Shown piece by piece: positions 47,378-58,328 of a DNA stretch of 64,000 bases (positions within the stretch are counted from its first letter, which is position 1; each line of letters starts with the position of its first letter). Source of the stretch: Microthyrium microscopicum (lineage: Eukaryota > Ascomycota > Dothideomycetes > Microthyriales > Microthyriaceae). Under the pieces are notes generated by a model. The model did not search any database and was not told the origin of the DNA. It saw only the letters and a list, made by a program, of their open reading frames with translations. The stretch lies in NCBI GenBank assembly GCA_010405405.1, contig MU004247.1, positions 136,501 to 200,500 of the forward strand. The letters are read 5' to 3'. Position numbers and translations under genes: made by a program.

Positions 47378-48218
47378 TCAGAACCTAATTTTGGGCCCAA
47401 CAAAAACCAACAAAAACGCAGCAACCCACAACACTCCAACGATCGCATAAAGCTTCATTCTACCCAACCATCCCTTCCCCTCCGTCATCCTCCTCAGCGT
47501 ACTCATCTTTTCACCCGCACTCTCCATGCCATCCGTATTTTTCTCCAGACCCTGCGCCGCCCGCTCAAGAATCTTCTTCTCCGAGAGTATGCTACCGTGG
47601 AAAGATGACGCGGAGCTTTTGAGTTCGCGCGTCAACGCCAGTAACGACGCTGTAATAGCGTCCTGCTCATTACGATCCGTTGAGAGTTTTGCATCCCGGT
47701 CTGCTGGATCCGGTGTAGCCGGTCTACCACGATGGCGGAGCGTTGATTGCGGTTGTTCGGAGGCGGCCGGTGGGATAGGATTGGTATTGTAGGCTGGTGC
47801 ATAGGATGGCGGTGGAGAGGATTGTTCAGACTCGCTTTCAGAGTCATCGCTGTCTGACTCGGGGGGTATGGCGTCAAGCTCTTGGATACGCGATTGCAGT
47901 TTTTTGGTGAGGTCGCGTTTGGATCGGAGGTCGGTTTGAATTGCTTGTTTACGGGAGGCAATTTTGATGCCGGCGGATTCGTGTTCTAGGCGGAGGAGGA
48001 GGGCGCGGGCGTGCTCGAAGTTCTGTAATGGGTAAGATTATGGTTGAAAAAAACAACTGGCATCATACCGTTTTGAATTTCTGGCGCTCATAGGGTGATT
48101 TCAGGAGTGTTTCGGTGTCTGGGGAGGAGAGGGTGCGGTCAAGATGAGAGAGGAGCTTGGTGAGGTTTTTGAGAGCTTGGTCGGATCCGGGTCGCTCGAA
48201 GGCGAGTATTGGTGGCAT
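47378..48218 (-). CDS. USE1: USE1 SNARE of Golgi-to-ER transport
   Basis: Two exons, 48069-48218 and 47378-48022, with a 46-nt intron, giving 264 residues. Use1 is an ER SNARE that acts with Sec20 and Ufe1 to fuse COPI vesicles returning from the Golgi. The N-terminal helical part (LAFERPGSDQALKNLTKLLSH) leads to an acidic Ser/Pro linker, then the SNARE-like coil (RNEQDAITASLLALTRELKS ... SEKKILERAAQGLEKN), the family block MSTLRRMTEGKGWLGRMK, and a single C-terminal membrane anchor (LYAIVGVLWVAAFLLVFVGP) with almost no luminal tail. Size and order match fungal orthologues. Confidence 0.88.
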
Positions 48219-49115
48219 CTTGATAGATTGGCTTTGTTACTTCATGAAGATTGGGTGTTAAAGGGTTGGTATTGCGCGGTATGAGTGTACAGTTGCTTTG
48301 GCTTCCTACGGAGTGAATATGAAGTTGTCTACATTTCTAGTTCGCGATGTCTAGGTACTTTCATCATTGGTCTGTGCATTTGATGGTAAGCAAGGTTCGA
48401 CCCTGCAAGCGCCAATTGATAAGTGTTATGCCAAGCTTTTCAGCCTGATGGTTAGGACTATAGGAGTTGTCCTTGAGTCGCGGCCTCCAGATTTAAAAAT
48501 TGTTTTTGGCCTCTTGACTTGTGCGATATGTGAAGACATAGTTAGCGTAGTAGCATAATATGCGGATTTGTGGATATGCGGAGTTGCGCATTTCACCAAT
48601 GAGTATCACTGCGGTCAAACGGTTATTACCAATGAGGTTGAAATGATAACTGAGTGCCTAGTCTTGCGAATCACAACTGGTACCGCGGCACTTGCTAACA
48701 TGCTTACAACATGTCGCAACCAAGGAAGATTTTTGCCAGTCCAAGCATCTACTGCATCTTCCTAGAAGCCTAGAATTATGGAATAGTCGAGGATATTAAG
48801 GCACATTTTGAGTTGCATTTGATTAGCTTTTGGCAGACTGCACAAGAATAAACACAATCGCTAGTAATAGCTCCACTGGTGGTCGCAATGAATCTGTGTA
48901 TGAGAAACCTGCCAAGATCAAGTTCAAGCGAGCGACGATAGAGTAACTAAAGCGTCTCGAAGAAGAGGAAGAGCCACTAGGTACAGAGAAGAATTCATGT
49001 GGCTAGGCTTTGGACGTTTATAATAGAGACAAATTAAAACGGTCCCTGATGACTTAGATACATCATGCCGCCCTGAGATTCCAACAAACTTCAAGGCTTA
49101 GATGCCAAACAAAGA
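48219..49115. other. intergenic, no gene seen
   Basis: 897 bp. The frames at 48367-48558 and 48568-48765 are unremarkable. A GGTTCGACCC near 48.39 kb resembles a tRNA B box, but no cloverleaf can be drawn around it. Confidence 0.35.
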
Positions 49116-49529
49116 TCAGTGATTCCAATGGTCAGCAGGCTGCCAGCCAGGCTGGCGAGGTAAGGGTGTGCCACGTCCGGCTAGCCAGAGCTGCGTTCGG
49201 AGCTGACCTCCTGGACTACCGGCTCGAACTCCAATCTGAATAGGCTGTCCAATTCTTGGACTGCCGGGATCTTTATGGACTACGATATAGTTTTGATACG
49301 GTCTGTTATAGGTAAACATCGATGTTGGTTAATTGGGCGTTCATGTCAATAACCTTCCAGGAGACCCAATCCCACCAAATCTTGATCCATTGACAGTGGC
49401 TTCTGAAATAGGCTGGTTCACGACTAGTATATATGTGCCTGCGCCGCGGCATGCCAGGGTGATGGTTGTGCCTGCGGAAGGTCCTGTTTGATAGACGCGT
49501 TCACTCGCAAGACGGCCTGGGGGAGACAT
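49116..49529 (-). CDS. possible small protein, 120 aa, Gly/Pro-rich
   Basis: Two exons, 49354-49529 and 49116-49302, joined by a 51-nt intron (GTTATT donor, CTATAACAG acceptor) that fuses two open frames in phase (GIGSPG then RPYQNYIVV). No known domain, signal peptide or membrane segment. The short Gly/Pro-rich blocks (GSPGR, AGSPGGQ, RQPGWQP) may be repeats. The frame could extend upstream through an acceptor at about 49583, but I found no ATG there. The donor is weak. Treat as tentative. Confidence 0.35.
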
Positions 49530-50753
49530 TTTTGAGACGATAGGGGCTGATAATGTGGATGAAGAGGCTGCAATTAGGTGGTAAGGATATTTGGTTTGAC
49601 GGAGCCTTCGAAAGACCTGAAAAGATGAACTGAGTAACAGCCACTATAGATTTCTGAACTGCGAAAGGAGATCTCTCAGCATTTATAGAAGGTTTCACAC
49701 CAGCTAGCTACAACTCTGGGGATTTTTCTCCCTGATTGAACCTGGTGCCACGTACTTTCTGCGCTAAAGCGCACTCTGAACCAATCTCATCCCTTAGATA
49801 CCAATGTGATGCTCTCAGCGAGAACTTCCAGGCCTCGTAGTATGCATGCACACGCTAAATCCAACCCCCGATACCGTTATACCTCGTATTTCGCGGGCCT
49901 AAAGTTTAAACAGCCTTATGAGATTGGTTAAGCAGTCAAGCTAAAGCTTACATGCTTTAGCTCAATTCTAGCTCAACTTAGTTGCAGAAGCGACAGCTTT
50001 CCTCACTAGCGTGACTTCAGCCTGATCAACGGTCTGATAACAGCGTTGTCAACGCTGACAACGATTGATGTAGACTGTGTATGTAGATATCAGGCCACAT
50101 GATATTCTCTTATCTTATACTACGCAGGGTTATTCCAGGCTGTGGGATCCGATAATAGATTCAGGAATATGGAAGCTGACCTGAAGAGATTGACGGGAGC
50201 ATATCTTCGCAGTCAAACGCCGGATTTGGTCCTGCGTGACGATATGCAATTCATGCAGAGTAGTGGTTGGTCAATTTTGATGCACCTGTTCAATCAAATC
50301 ACTGCCGCGAGAAACTTGTGGACTGAAGACTAAGATTATGCCTCATCTATTCCCAATAACTTGACACACTGATTCATAATATCACTGGCATTATAGAAGA
50401 CTGCAGCCCAGTCAGCTTGACTAGAGTAGAACTATAACCAAGTCGCCACTCCTTCGTCATGCTTGCCAATGTCTTATGACCCTTGAGCTTTCGAACGCTT
50501 CAATGCTGCTATTCATATATGGCGGCTTTGAGATTGTGAGCTCGGGTGGCTAAGTATCCATGCGATGAGAACGGCTCAGGCTGGAGAGTCTTTGTTGTAT
50601 TCAAAGCCTGTGATTTTGATCTGTATGCTATGCTAATTATGTAAACAAAAATATACAACTCATCGCTTTTTTATCAACAGGCAAATGCAGAAAGCAATGA
50701 CCATCAAGAGGTCGGGTATCATACAAACTTTCACACAATCCAAACTCGATCCC
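49530..50753. other. intergenic, no gene seen
   Basis: 1.2 kb between the tentative small gene and the 3' end of RPC34. A short frame at 50142-50333 is not convincing. Confidence 0.35.
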
Positions 50754-52757
50754 TCAAAAAGCGAGTTGATCAAGCCACTCGTTCATGTAAACACATGTAT
50801 CCGGGTTGACCTTTCCACCAATCCGACAATCCTTCGCTACCGGACATCTACCACAAGGCGACTGCGTGAATCCATTTCCGGGTCCAAACCCGCTCTCGTC
50901 AGGTTCAACTGCTCCAATGAAGTTCAATATCCTAAGATCCCGCGATCCAGGCTCCTGCCAGACCGTTCGAACTGCCCGATATCGTCCAGGAGCCATGGCT
51001 TCAACTCGGTCATCATATACCAGCTGAGCGACGAGTTTCTTGATATCTTGAAGGCCCAACTCCATGTCCTTGATAAAGTCTGCTTGAATAATGGCCTTTC
51101 TGATATCGTCACAGGTTGGATAGTCTTCAAAGTCGGCAGACTGAGGAACGAATGGATTGCCATTTGGTGCAATGGGCTGTCGGAAGAGTGGTGGGTCCGG
51201 CTTGATCTGGTCTGTCTCTTTCTCTGTGCTCTCGGCTGGCTCTTTGCCTTTGCCCGTAGTAGGTGCTTTGCCTTTGCCTTTGATGACTTTGACTGGCTTT
51301 TCGACTTTTGGTGGTTTGACTGCTACCCAGGTTTTTGCCTGGAGGTAATCGACAATGAACTTTCCAACTTCAAGTACTAAACCGTCATCGAGTTCGCCTT
51401 CTGTGTAAAACGTTCCACCTGTGCTTTCTTCATTTGGTTCCAGGTTGTAGAGAATGTACATGCGCTTAGCAGCATTTTTCGAAGTTTTGAATTCCTTAAT
51501 AAGCTTCTTACTGTTAAGGTCTTTCAACGTCTTCGTGATGGTATTTTCGTGCATATTGGTCTTGGACTGAAGTGTCTTTTTCCAGACGCCAATTTGTCCG
51601 GCTTGTTCAATGTGTTGGTAGACCAGGTGAGAGTCCGGAGTCAGTTGGGCGAGCTTGAGAGCGTCCTGCTTGCTTCGAATTCTGTAGCGCACAGTGCTGT
51701 TCCAAGTCTTGTATGGTCTGAACTGCTGGGTTTGAAGTAGCTGGTTACAGAGTTCCATAAGCTCGGCATCATTATCCGTAACGGCAAACTCTTCGAGCTG
51801 CGTTTTGCTGATATCTGTACCAGATTTACCAGCCACAAATTTGACGGCACATTCGTAGAGTAGATCTCGCTTGTTTTTAGTAGTGGTAGACGCACCTTGA
51901 GCAGCGTTAGTGTTGAGCTTTTTCCGCTTGACGACTGGCCCAGACTCGGCTTCTGCAAGGCCAGGGTCCTCCGTAGCATTGGTTGTAGGACTCTTCCGCT
52001 TGGCTGCTGGCTTAGATACAACTTTTGTTGGACCAGCATCCTTTGTAGCTTCTTCATTGGGGTTCGTCTGTGCGGCAGCTGGCTCAGTCTGGCCATCCAC
52101 CAAGCCGAGTTCCTCAGCAGCGTTGTCGGCTTTCTTCTGCTTCGCTGCAGACTCAGATGCACCGCCTGCTGGAGCAGAGCCTTTGGAGGCGTTGGCGCTC
52201 GGTTTCTGTCGCTTAGCGGCTGGTTCTGGTTCTGCTTCATCGAGTTCGGGGTCCTCAGTCACTTCACTATCGGCTTTCTCTTGCTCGGCAGCGGGTTTGG
52301 GTTGCGATACCTCAGCAGCGTCGTCGTCAGTTCTCTTTCGCTTAGCACCTGATTTGGCAGAATTGACAGGCTTGGAGGGTTTCGACGCTTCTGGAGATTC
52401 GACAGGCTTGACAGGTTCAGCGGGTTCGACAGATCCATCTCCTTCAGGCGTGGCTTCTGCCGTGTCAGGGGAGTCCTGAGCATCCTCGGCAGTTGTTTGC
52501 TTGCGCTTAGCAGCCGGTTGACGTTTAGACGTAGCCTTTGAGGTGGCAGGGGAGTCTTGGGCAGCCTTCTTCGTATACTTGCGTTTTGCGACTGGCTTGG
52601 CGGCTGATTCAGATATGCCTTCGGCGACTGCAGAGGCAGCGGGAGCAGCTTTCTTAACGGGCTTCTTCCGCTTAGTAGCTGGTTCGGGTGTGGCACCAGC
52701 GGGACCAGAGGCGACCTGAGTAGCCTCGTTGTTGCCTCTTTTCCGCTTAGGAGCCAT
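50754..52757 (-). CDS. RNA polymerase III subunit RPC34 (C34/RPC6) with long repetitive N-terminus
   Basis: A single exon from ATG 52757 (MAPKRKRGNN), 667 residues. From about residue 290 on this is the RPC34 subunit, which with RPC82 and RPC31 opens promoters and contacts TFIIIB: winged helices (KRDLLYECAVKF, YRIRSKQDALKLAQLTPDSH, VYQHIEQAGQIGVWKKTLQ), then FYTEGELDDGLV, CDDIRKAIIQADFIKDMELG, and a C-terminal Cys cluster (CGRCPVAKDC ... TC) matching the family's Fe-S or zinc site. The first 290 residues are extra: about nine degenerate repeats of 25-35 residues, each with a basic PAAKRKR-like core and an acidic Ala/Glu/Asp/Pro tail. Yeast Rpc34 is only about 317 residues. No splice signals suggest an intron separating two genes. 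A second basic Lys/Pro insert lies mid-protein (EKPVKVIKGKGKAP). Confidence 0.92.
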   Translation of the reverse strand: MAPKRKRGNNEATQVASGPAGATPEPATKRKKPVKKAAPAASAVAEGISESAAKPVAKRKYTKKAAQDSPATSKATSKRQPAAKRKQTTAEDAQDSPDTAEATPEGDGSVEPAEPVKPVESPEASKPSKPVNSAKSGAKRKRTDDDAAEVSQPKPAAEQEKADSEVTEDPELDEAEPEPAAKRQKPSANASKGSAPAGGASESAAKQKKADNAAEELGLVDGQTEPAAAQTNPNEEATKDAGPTKVVSKPAAKRKSPTTNATEDPGLAEAESGPVVKRKKLNTNAAQGASTTTKNKRDLLYECAVKFVAGKSGTDISKTQLEEFAVTDNDAELMELCNQLLQTQQFRPYKTWNSTVRYRIRSKQDALKLAQLTPDSHLVYQHIEQAGQIGVWKKTLQSKTNMHENTITKTLKDLNSKKLIKEFKTSKNAAKRMYILYNLEPNEESTGGTFYTEGELDDGLVLEVGKFIVDYLQAKTWVAVKPPKVEKPVKVIKGKGKAPTTGKGKEPAESTEKETDQIKPDPPLFRQPIAPNGNPFVPQSADFEDYPTCDDIRKAIIQADFIKDMELGLQDIKKLVAQLVYDDRVEAMAPGRYRAVRTVWQEPGSRDLRILNFIGAVEPDESGFGPGNGFTQSPCGRCPVAKDCRIGGKVNPDTCVYMNEWLDQLAF

Positions 52758-53650
52758 AGCTTCTGAGAGGTCTGAAGTGTCTAGCTTTTTCTTTGATCTC
52801 GCTCTTCTTCTGTGGGACAGACAGATTGAAGTGGTTGAGTAGATGTCAAGGTCCAAGAAAATCCAGAGGAGTCCAAGACGTTGATGAGTTTATTCCATGG
52901 GTGGACGTTGCAGTGCTGAGGTTTGAAGAATTATTGTCGTGGGGCGTTGAATAAAAAAGGTGGGTGACAATTTATGTGGCAGTTGCGATGAACAGTCACT
53001 CCGCACGGACCAGCCTACCGCCGACTACACCCTTCTCGCCCACATTTTGACATAGAATCTAATCTAGTATTTATTCATTATTTTGGTACTATATGTAAGA
53101 AACGGCTACTTGAGGGAAAGCCCGACTACTTGTTCTTATGATTTGGTGAGGAGTGTAGTGCAAAGTATTTATTTACTAAGTAGTTACTCTAGTGTAACCG
53201 AAGTTGGTACAGATCTCTAACTAACATTTTCGTTGTTCCCTATGACAATGGAAAATATGCATAAGTTTAAACAAAGACTCCGTGTATGGTAACGATGACC
53301 TTCGTGTAATTCAAATCAAGAAGTTGCAGCTCAGCGTAGTCAGACCCATCGCATCTTGAACCACAGCCAGCAGTCGTGATTGATCATGATACTGAGAGTG
53401 TATGGCATATGATCAATCTGCTGAAGAGCTACTCTGTCGTCTCTCAATAATTCTTTGTCCTGTGGCTAGTAACCGAATTTTTCTTTGTCAAGATGCTTCC
53501 GACGTCTTCTTTGAGTGATGATGAAAGCAACCATGTAGTGTAAACCGTATTTGAATTTACGCTTCTTCCAACCAACTCATCCACACCACTCTTGATATTT
53601 CGAAAGTGAGACTGATATTTGCAGACTGACACTTCGACATTAACGTCAAA
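52758..53650. other. intergenic between divergent genes
   Basis: 893 bp upstream of both RPC34 (minus) and the low-complexity protein gene (plus). No defined element recognised. Confidence 0.35.
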
Positions 53651-54544
53651 ATGGCATTCGCACGAGTAGTCCGAGCCAATATCCCAGCTCATCCAACACC
53701 TCCCGCTCCGCCAGTTCCAACGCTCACACACAATGCCAATGGACAAATAGGGCCAACATTGAATCCGTATGTGCTTCATGAAAATCGTAGAGAACGTGAT
53801 ACTAACCCCCATATTAGCGCAGCGTTGGAAAGCTCCATTCTCGCAAACCTCCCAAATCCAACATCACTCCAACAATCTCTCCAAAACCACCTCTCATCCG
53901 TACTGGCCAACATCCCAACTCCACAGGTACCGAACATTCCACAAGTTACGATTCCTCAAATTACTGTTCCCCAAATAACTGTGAACATTCCACAGGTCAC
54001 CATACCTAATGTCAACATCCCCGGCGTCGTCTACAACACCCAGCCAGCCGCACAACAACCCGCCGCTCAACAGCCAGCCGCCACCGGCAACAGCGGCAGC
54101 GGTAACGGTGGCAGTGGATCCGGCAACAGCGGCTCCGGAAGTAATAACAACAACGGAGGCAATGCTAACGGCGGAGGACAAGTCTCTGTCAACAACCAAG
54201 GTAATGCCGCACCACAAGCGCAGAGTCAAGCGCAGACTCAGGCGCAACCTGCAACGCAGAATGCTAACACTGCTCAAGGGAGCACTGTCACGATCGGTGG
54301 CAGCGCCGCTACGACTACAAATGTCAATGGAATCTTGACTGAGTCCGTAGCGCAGGCGACTGGTAAAGGGAAGGAATCAGGAACGCTGTATGGACCGGGT
54401 TTTGGTTTGAACCCGACGGTTGGTCCGGATGGTATTGGTTTGCATTTGCATAATGGAGCTGGTGCGTTGTTGGAGACGAAACGTGTTTCCTTTGTTGGCG
54501 CTGGATTGGCGGTGTATGTTTTTGTGACTTTGTTATTTTTCTAA
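53651..54544 (+). CDS. low-complexity protein with IP-V-T repeats and hydrophobic C-terminus
   Basis: The frame is open throughout, but 53767-53817 has every mark of a 51-nt intron (GTATGT, TACTAAC branch, TATTAG end), so the likely exons are 53651-53766 and 53818-54544, 280 residues. There is no signal peptide. The N-terminus is Pro-rich; then a regular set of IP-x-V/I-T/N-x-P units (IPQVTIPQITVPQITVNIPQ), then Gln/Ala, Gly/Ser/Asn runs (GSGNGGSGSGNSGSGSNNNN) and a conserved-looking LYGPGFGLNPTVGPDGIG. The last 20 residues (VSFVGAGLAVYVFVTLLFF) are hydrophobic, like a tail anchor or an uncut GPI signal. Cell-wall or membrane-associated structural role is a guess; the missing signal peptide speaks against GPI anchoring. 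Confidence 0.7.
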   Translation: MAFARVVRANIPAHPTPPAPPVPTLTHNANGQIGPTLNPYVLHENRRERDTNPHISAALESSILANLPNPTSLQQSLQNHLSSVLANIPTPQVPNIPQVTIPQITVPQITVNIPQVTIPNVNIPGVVYNTQPAAQQPAAQQPAATGNSGSGNGGSGSGNSGSGSNNNNGGNANGGGQVSVNNQGNAAPQAQSQAQTQAQPATQNANTAQGSTVTIGGSAATTTNVNGILTESVAQATGKGKESGTLYGPGFGLNPTVGPDGIGLHLHNGAGALLETKRVSFVGAGLAVYVFVTLLFF

Positions 54545-54786
54545 AGACATAAGACTGTAGTGGAGTTATAAGGCTGGGTTAGAATACAATCTGTAGACTG
54601 ATTTGTCGAATGTTTGGTGAGCTCCATGATATGAGTATTGAGCTGGTATAAGGTCGGAATAGCTTCTCCGATGATCATGAGGATACGATCTGCGACACCT
54701 TTGATGAACTCAGTCCAAATCCATAGAAATACCTTATTTTATAACTCTCGGCAAGCCGTTGTCTCATATTTTCTTATCCATCCATC

Positions 54787-55240
54787 ATGACATCCACTTT
54801 CAAACAGGTGCTTTGCTACATCGCCCGAAATCCATCAATGACACAAGAACAATTCTACGACCACTGGAAGAACAAACACGCTCCTCTCTGCGTTGACTGG
54901 GCTCATAAATATGGTATCAGAGGATACATGCAGGTAAGCTCATTTCAAACGCAACGGAGTAACCGCTACAAGCTCATGTATACAGATTCGAGCTGCTGGC
55001 TGGGTGACTCCTGCAGATAGCAATGGAAAGCCATTGACGGAGGCGCCGGTGGAGTATGATGGTATAGCCTTGTTCGAGGTTACGTCGGAAGAATTGTTTA
55101 ATCAAGCCTTTGAGGACGAGCATTTCTTGCACCACATTCGTCCCGATGAAGACCGGATGTTGGATAGGGAGGCGTTTGGACGAGGCATTATCATGACAGC
55201 TTCAGGGGAGGGTCTTAAGATCATCACTCCAAAAGACTGA
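54787..55240 (+). CDS. EthD-domain protein, 133 aa
   Basis: Two exons, 54787-54933 and 54986-55240, with a 52-nt intron. The whole protein is an EthD-type dimeric alpha-beta barrel: FKQVLCYIARNPSMTQEQFYDHWKNKHAPL at the start, GYMQ-IRAAG at the join, YDGIALFEVTSEELFNQAFED and a basic/acidic end. Relatives in fungi include small decarboxylases and cyclases of polyketide and anthraquinone pathways, as well as proteins of unknown role. No polyketide synthase or oxidase is nearby, so pathway and substrate cannot be given. Confidence 0.88.
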
Positions 55241-55784
55241 ATGGAATATATCGCGTCGATGAGTCCGTTTGATGATAGATGCGATGGTGTGATGAATGTA
55301 GAGAGTACATCGGAAGGTTACTCTGGAAAGCGCTGTGAGCGCAAGATTGCTCATTAGCCCTAGCCTCAAATGCCCCTCTTCCGTGATCCTGATGATGTGC
55401 ATATTAGTCGGCCTCTAAAACTGCCCAGTAATGTTAGGGAGGTTGCCTGGTAAGATTAAAATGAAGTTGATAGAACCTGACTTGGATCTAGGATCTGCGA
55501 ACTCGCTGCTGTTATTCTTCGCTTCCATGTCCATATTGATCTTCCCAAGCTTCTAATATTCGCCGCCCATCTATAACCAACGTCCTATCCGTATCTTTCC
55601 TTCTACTCCAACGCGATACCCCTCCCATATCAATTGCGTCTCTCCATCCTCACGTACACCAGATTACATATCAAACACGACCAGCGGCATTTCTTTTATC
55701 CCAATCGGCATGCCTATCTAGCACCGCTCGCCTTCCCCGCGACTCCATATTGCGACCGACATATTCCGTGAAGATATTGATAAC
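55241..55784. promoter_or_regulatory. upstream region of the Zn2Cys6 gene
   Basis: 544 bp; the last 250 bp are C/T-rich and low in G, typical of a long 5' leader in fungi. No site recognised. Confidence 0.4.
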
Positions 55785-58328
55785 ATGCCACGGCCCAAGA
55801 AAGATGGCGCAGGCCCACCCAAGACGCGGAGTCGATTCGGATGCTGGCCATGCAAAGCGCGTAAAGTCAAATGCGGAGAAGAGAAGCCCACCTGCAAGAA
55901 CTGCCAGCGCCAGGGCGAAACTTGCGATTACAGTATTCGTTTGAATTGGGCGGGTCGATCAAAGAGCAAGGGGGAAGATTTAATGACATTTTCAACACAA
56001 AGTCTGCCAAACAGTCCTTCGACCATTGTGTTTCCCTCTCCGGAAGTGTTTTCTGGAAACACCACGCCAAAAGCCTCAACACCAGTGTTCAGTGCCTCCA
56101 AGTTATCTCCAAGACAACATAATCGATCACGATCTCATATTACGAATCCAGCACCCAGAGATGGTTGGAACGTAGATCCATTGTTGTTTGCCAATCAGGA
56201 TGTAAAACCGACTTCAAATCAAATGTCTGCGGCTGAGGGTAGTGGTATATCTCGTGGTATGGAAAGGCAGAGCGAAGGAGGAGCTATATCGGGTATTCCA
56301 GGTGCTCAATATCTTCGAAATTCATGGCACTTTCCTTCAGGATCAATGCCACATTCGCCATTGCTGAATGTGCCAATGTCAGCAGACGGTACTACAGTAT
56401 TTTCTGGAAATCCGACGATAACAGATCCCGGTTCTTTATCCAGACCAGCATCTGGAGGAGATTCCTACATAACCACAGCGGACCGAAGCAAACGTATACG
56501 GCTCAATTCCAGTATGGACAGTACATCTGCGCCGGCCCTGGTTCAATACGAGTCACCACCAGAGGGACAAATCATTGCATCGCCAACCATGAATGCCAAG
56601 TCTCCAAATAGTAGATTTCTAGCTCCCACACCATTCCCTGGCACACCACAAACCACAGGCTCTTCTGCTTCGGACGATCAAGGATCTCGCATATTCTGGA
56701 AACCTGGATCTTCAAGATTATCACCAGGGGACGATGGACGAAGAGCATCCGTCCCAGTGAGCTCTTTACTTATAGATACACCACCCGATCAACTGGACAC
56801 ATCAGAAAAGAGACGAATCACTGTTAAAGAGAGCATCTCCACTTTCTACGGCTACGATAGAGGCGTTCAAGATCTGGACATTGGGCACAATGATGATGAC
56901 AATGCGATTGTCGGTAGTCCGGCAATCTCAACAACAGCAACCCTCGAGGGCCTGAGTAATGGTCAGACAGTTGCCATGGCCTTTGAGCCCGGCGGATACT
57001 ACTCAAAACCAGTTCCTATCAAGATACCCAACACTCTCCTACCACTTCCCGATCAACTTACCAGCAATCACATGAATTTACTCTACTTTCATCATTTTCT
57101 CAACCACACAGCCAGAATCCTCGCACCTCATGATTGTCCTGTCAATGCTTATCGGACTGTTTTACCAAGAAGTAAGTGCGTCCCATCTTTCATGCTTTAT
57201 TCTAATAATTACAGTGGCTATACATGACGAAGACCTAATGAACCTGCTCCTGGCATACTCTGCTTGTCATAGATCCAGATTACTCAAACATCCCGAACCA
57301 GAAACTCGAATCGCTCGCTGGGTCGAAGATGTATTTCCCCGACTCCGCACAGCTCTTATCAATCCCGACAAAATATCCATCAACGCTATCGCCACCAGCA
57401 TCATGCTCGTCTCGCTAGAAATCATCTCTCCCGGAGCATTTGGCGTAGATATTCAATGGTACAGATACCTGTCCATGGCTCGCGAAATGTTCATAGCGCA
57501 CGCACGCAACAACGGTCCACCGGTCTTTGACGATGAACAATTCTTCCTTGCTAGATGGTTCGTCTATCTTGACGTCCTAGGCGCTCTAAGCGGGCCAGCT
57601 CCTTCCCGCCCATTACCGTTGGACACGTATTTTGTCGACGACCCTAATGAGGCGCCTGACACTATTGACTGCTTCTTCGGCTGCACTCGCTACTGCATGC
57701 GTCTCCTCCATCAAGTCGCTGAACTCGTCAAAGACACTGAACCCGCACGTCTAGACGCTGACAAGCAGGTGCGCGCCGACTGGGCACCGTCAGCGGACGT
57801 CGAGGGACGTGCTAATATGCTACTCTCCGCGCTCCATGAAAGCCGTCTCAAAGTCCCCTATACATGTCCACATGGCGACTTGACGAGTCCAGTCGACGAG
57901 AGCACAGTCGATCTGCACGAGATGATATCGACCAACAGCCTCTACCACTGGGCCGGTGTAATTCAACTCCTCCGCCGTGTCCTCAACAAATCGCAAGATA
58001 GCCGGGAAGTTTCCGAAGCCGTGCAATCCGTTCTCGAGAATCTTGAGACGATTCGCGACGGTAGTCCGGCAGAAGCGTGTTTACTCTTCCCCATATTCAC
58101 CGCCGCATGCGAAGCGACGGACCAACATCAGAGGGATAGATTTGCGAGTCGTTTGTCGGATGTGGAGGAATTTGGCATGAAGCAGGTAAGCTTAACTCCA
58201 TCCTATTTCTGAACTTGTACTTTGTCTAACGGGTGTTGTAGGTGATTAATGCAAAGGAACTAATGGAGAAGACATGGGCGTCTAACATGCCCTGGGAGAG
58301 TATAGTGAACGAAGAGTTCATCGGCTAA
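55785..58328 (+). CDS. Zn(II)2Cys6 transcription factor, 814 aa
   Basis: Three exons (55785-57171, 57215-58185, 58242-58328); introns are 43 and 56 nt. The N-terminal binuclear cluster is perfect: C20-x2-C23-x6-C30-x6-C37-x2-C40-x6-C47, within RSRFGCWPCKARKVKCGEEK. A Ser/Thr/Pro-rich linker of about 360 residues follows, and the C-terminal half is the all-helical fungal-specific factor domain (AIHDEDLMNLLLAYSACH ... FFLARWFVYLDVLGALSG ... SLYHWAGVIQLLRRVL). The last exon is short (28 codons). Such factors bind CGG-type sites and control metabolism or development; no neighbouring cluster suggests targets. The join at intron 1 turns AGA-A plus TG into Arg-Met, matching the family. Confidence 0.92.

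Noticed and set aside
48385-48400. tRNA B-box-like GGTTCGACCC
   Set aside because: No A box or acceptor stem at the right distance; no cloverleaf could be drawn.
51910-52479. Plus-strand frame of 189 residues opposite RPC34
   Set aside because: It mirrors the repetitive Ala/Glu/Lys codons of the RPC34 extension and has no independent support.
53651-55240. Secondary-metabolite cluster around the EthD and Zn2Cys6 genes
   Set aside because: No polyketide synthase, peptide synthetase, terpene cyclase or P450 lies nearby; the pairing is not enough.
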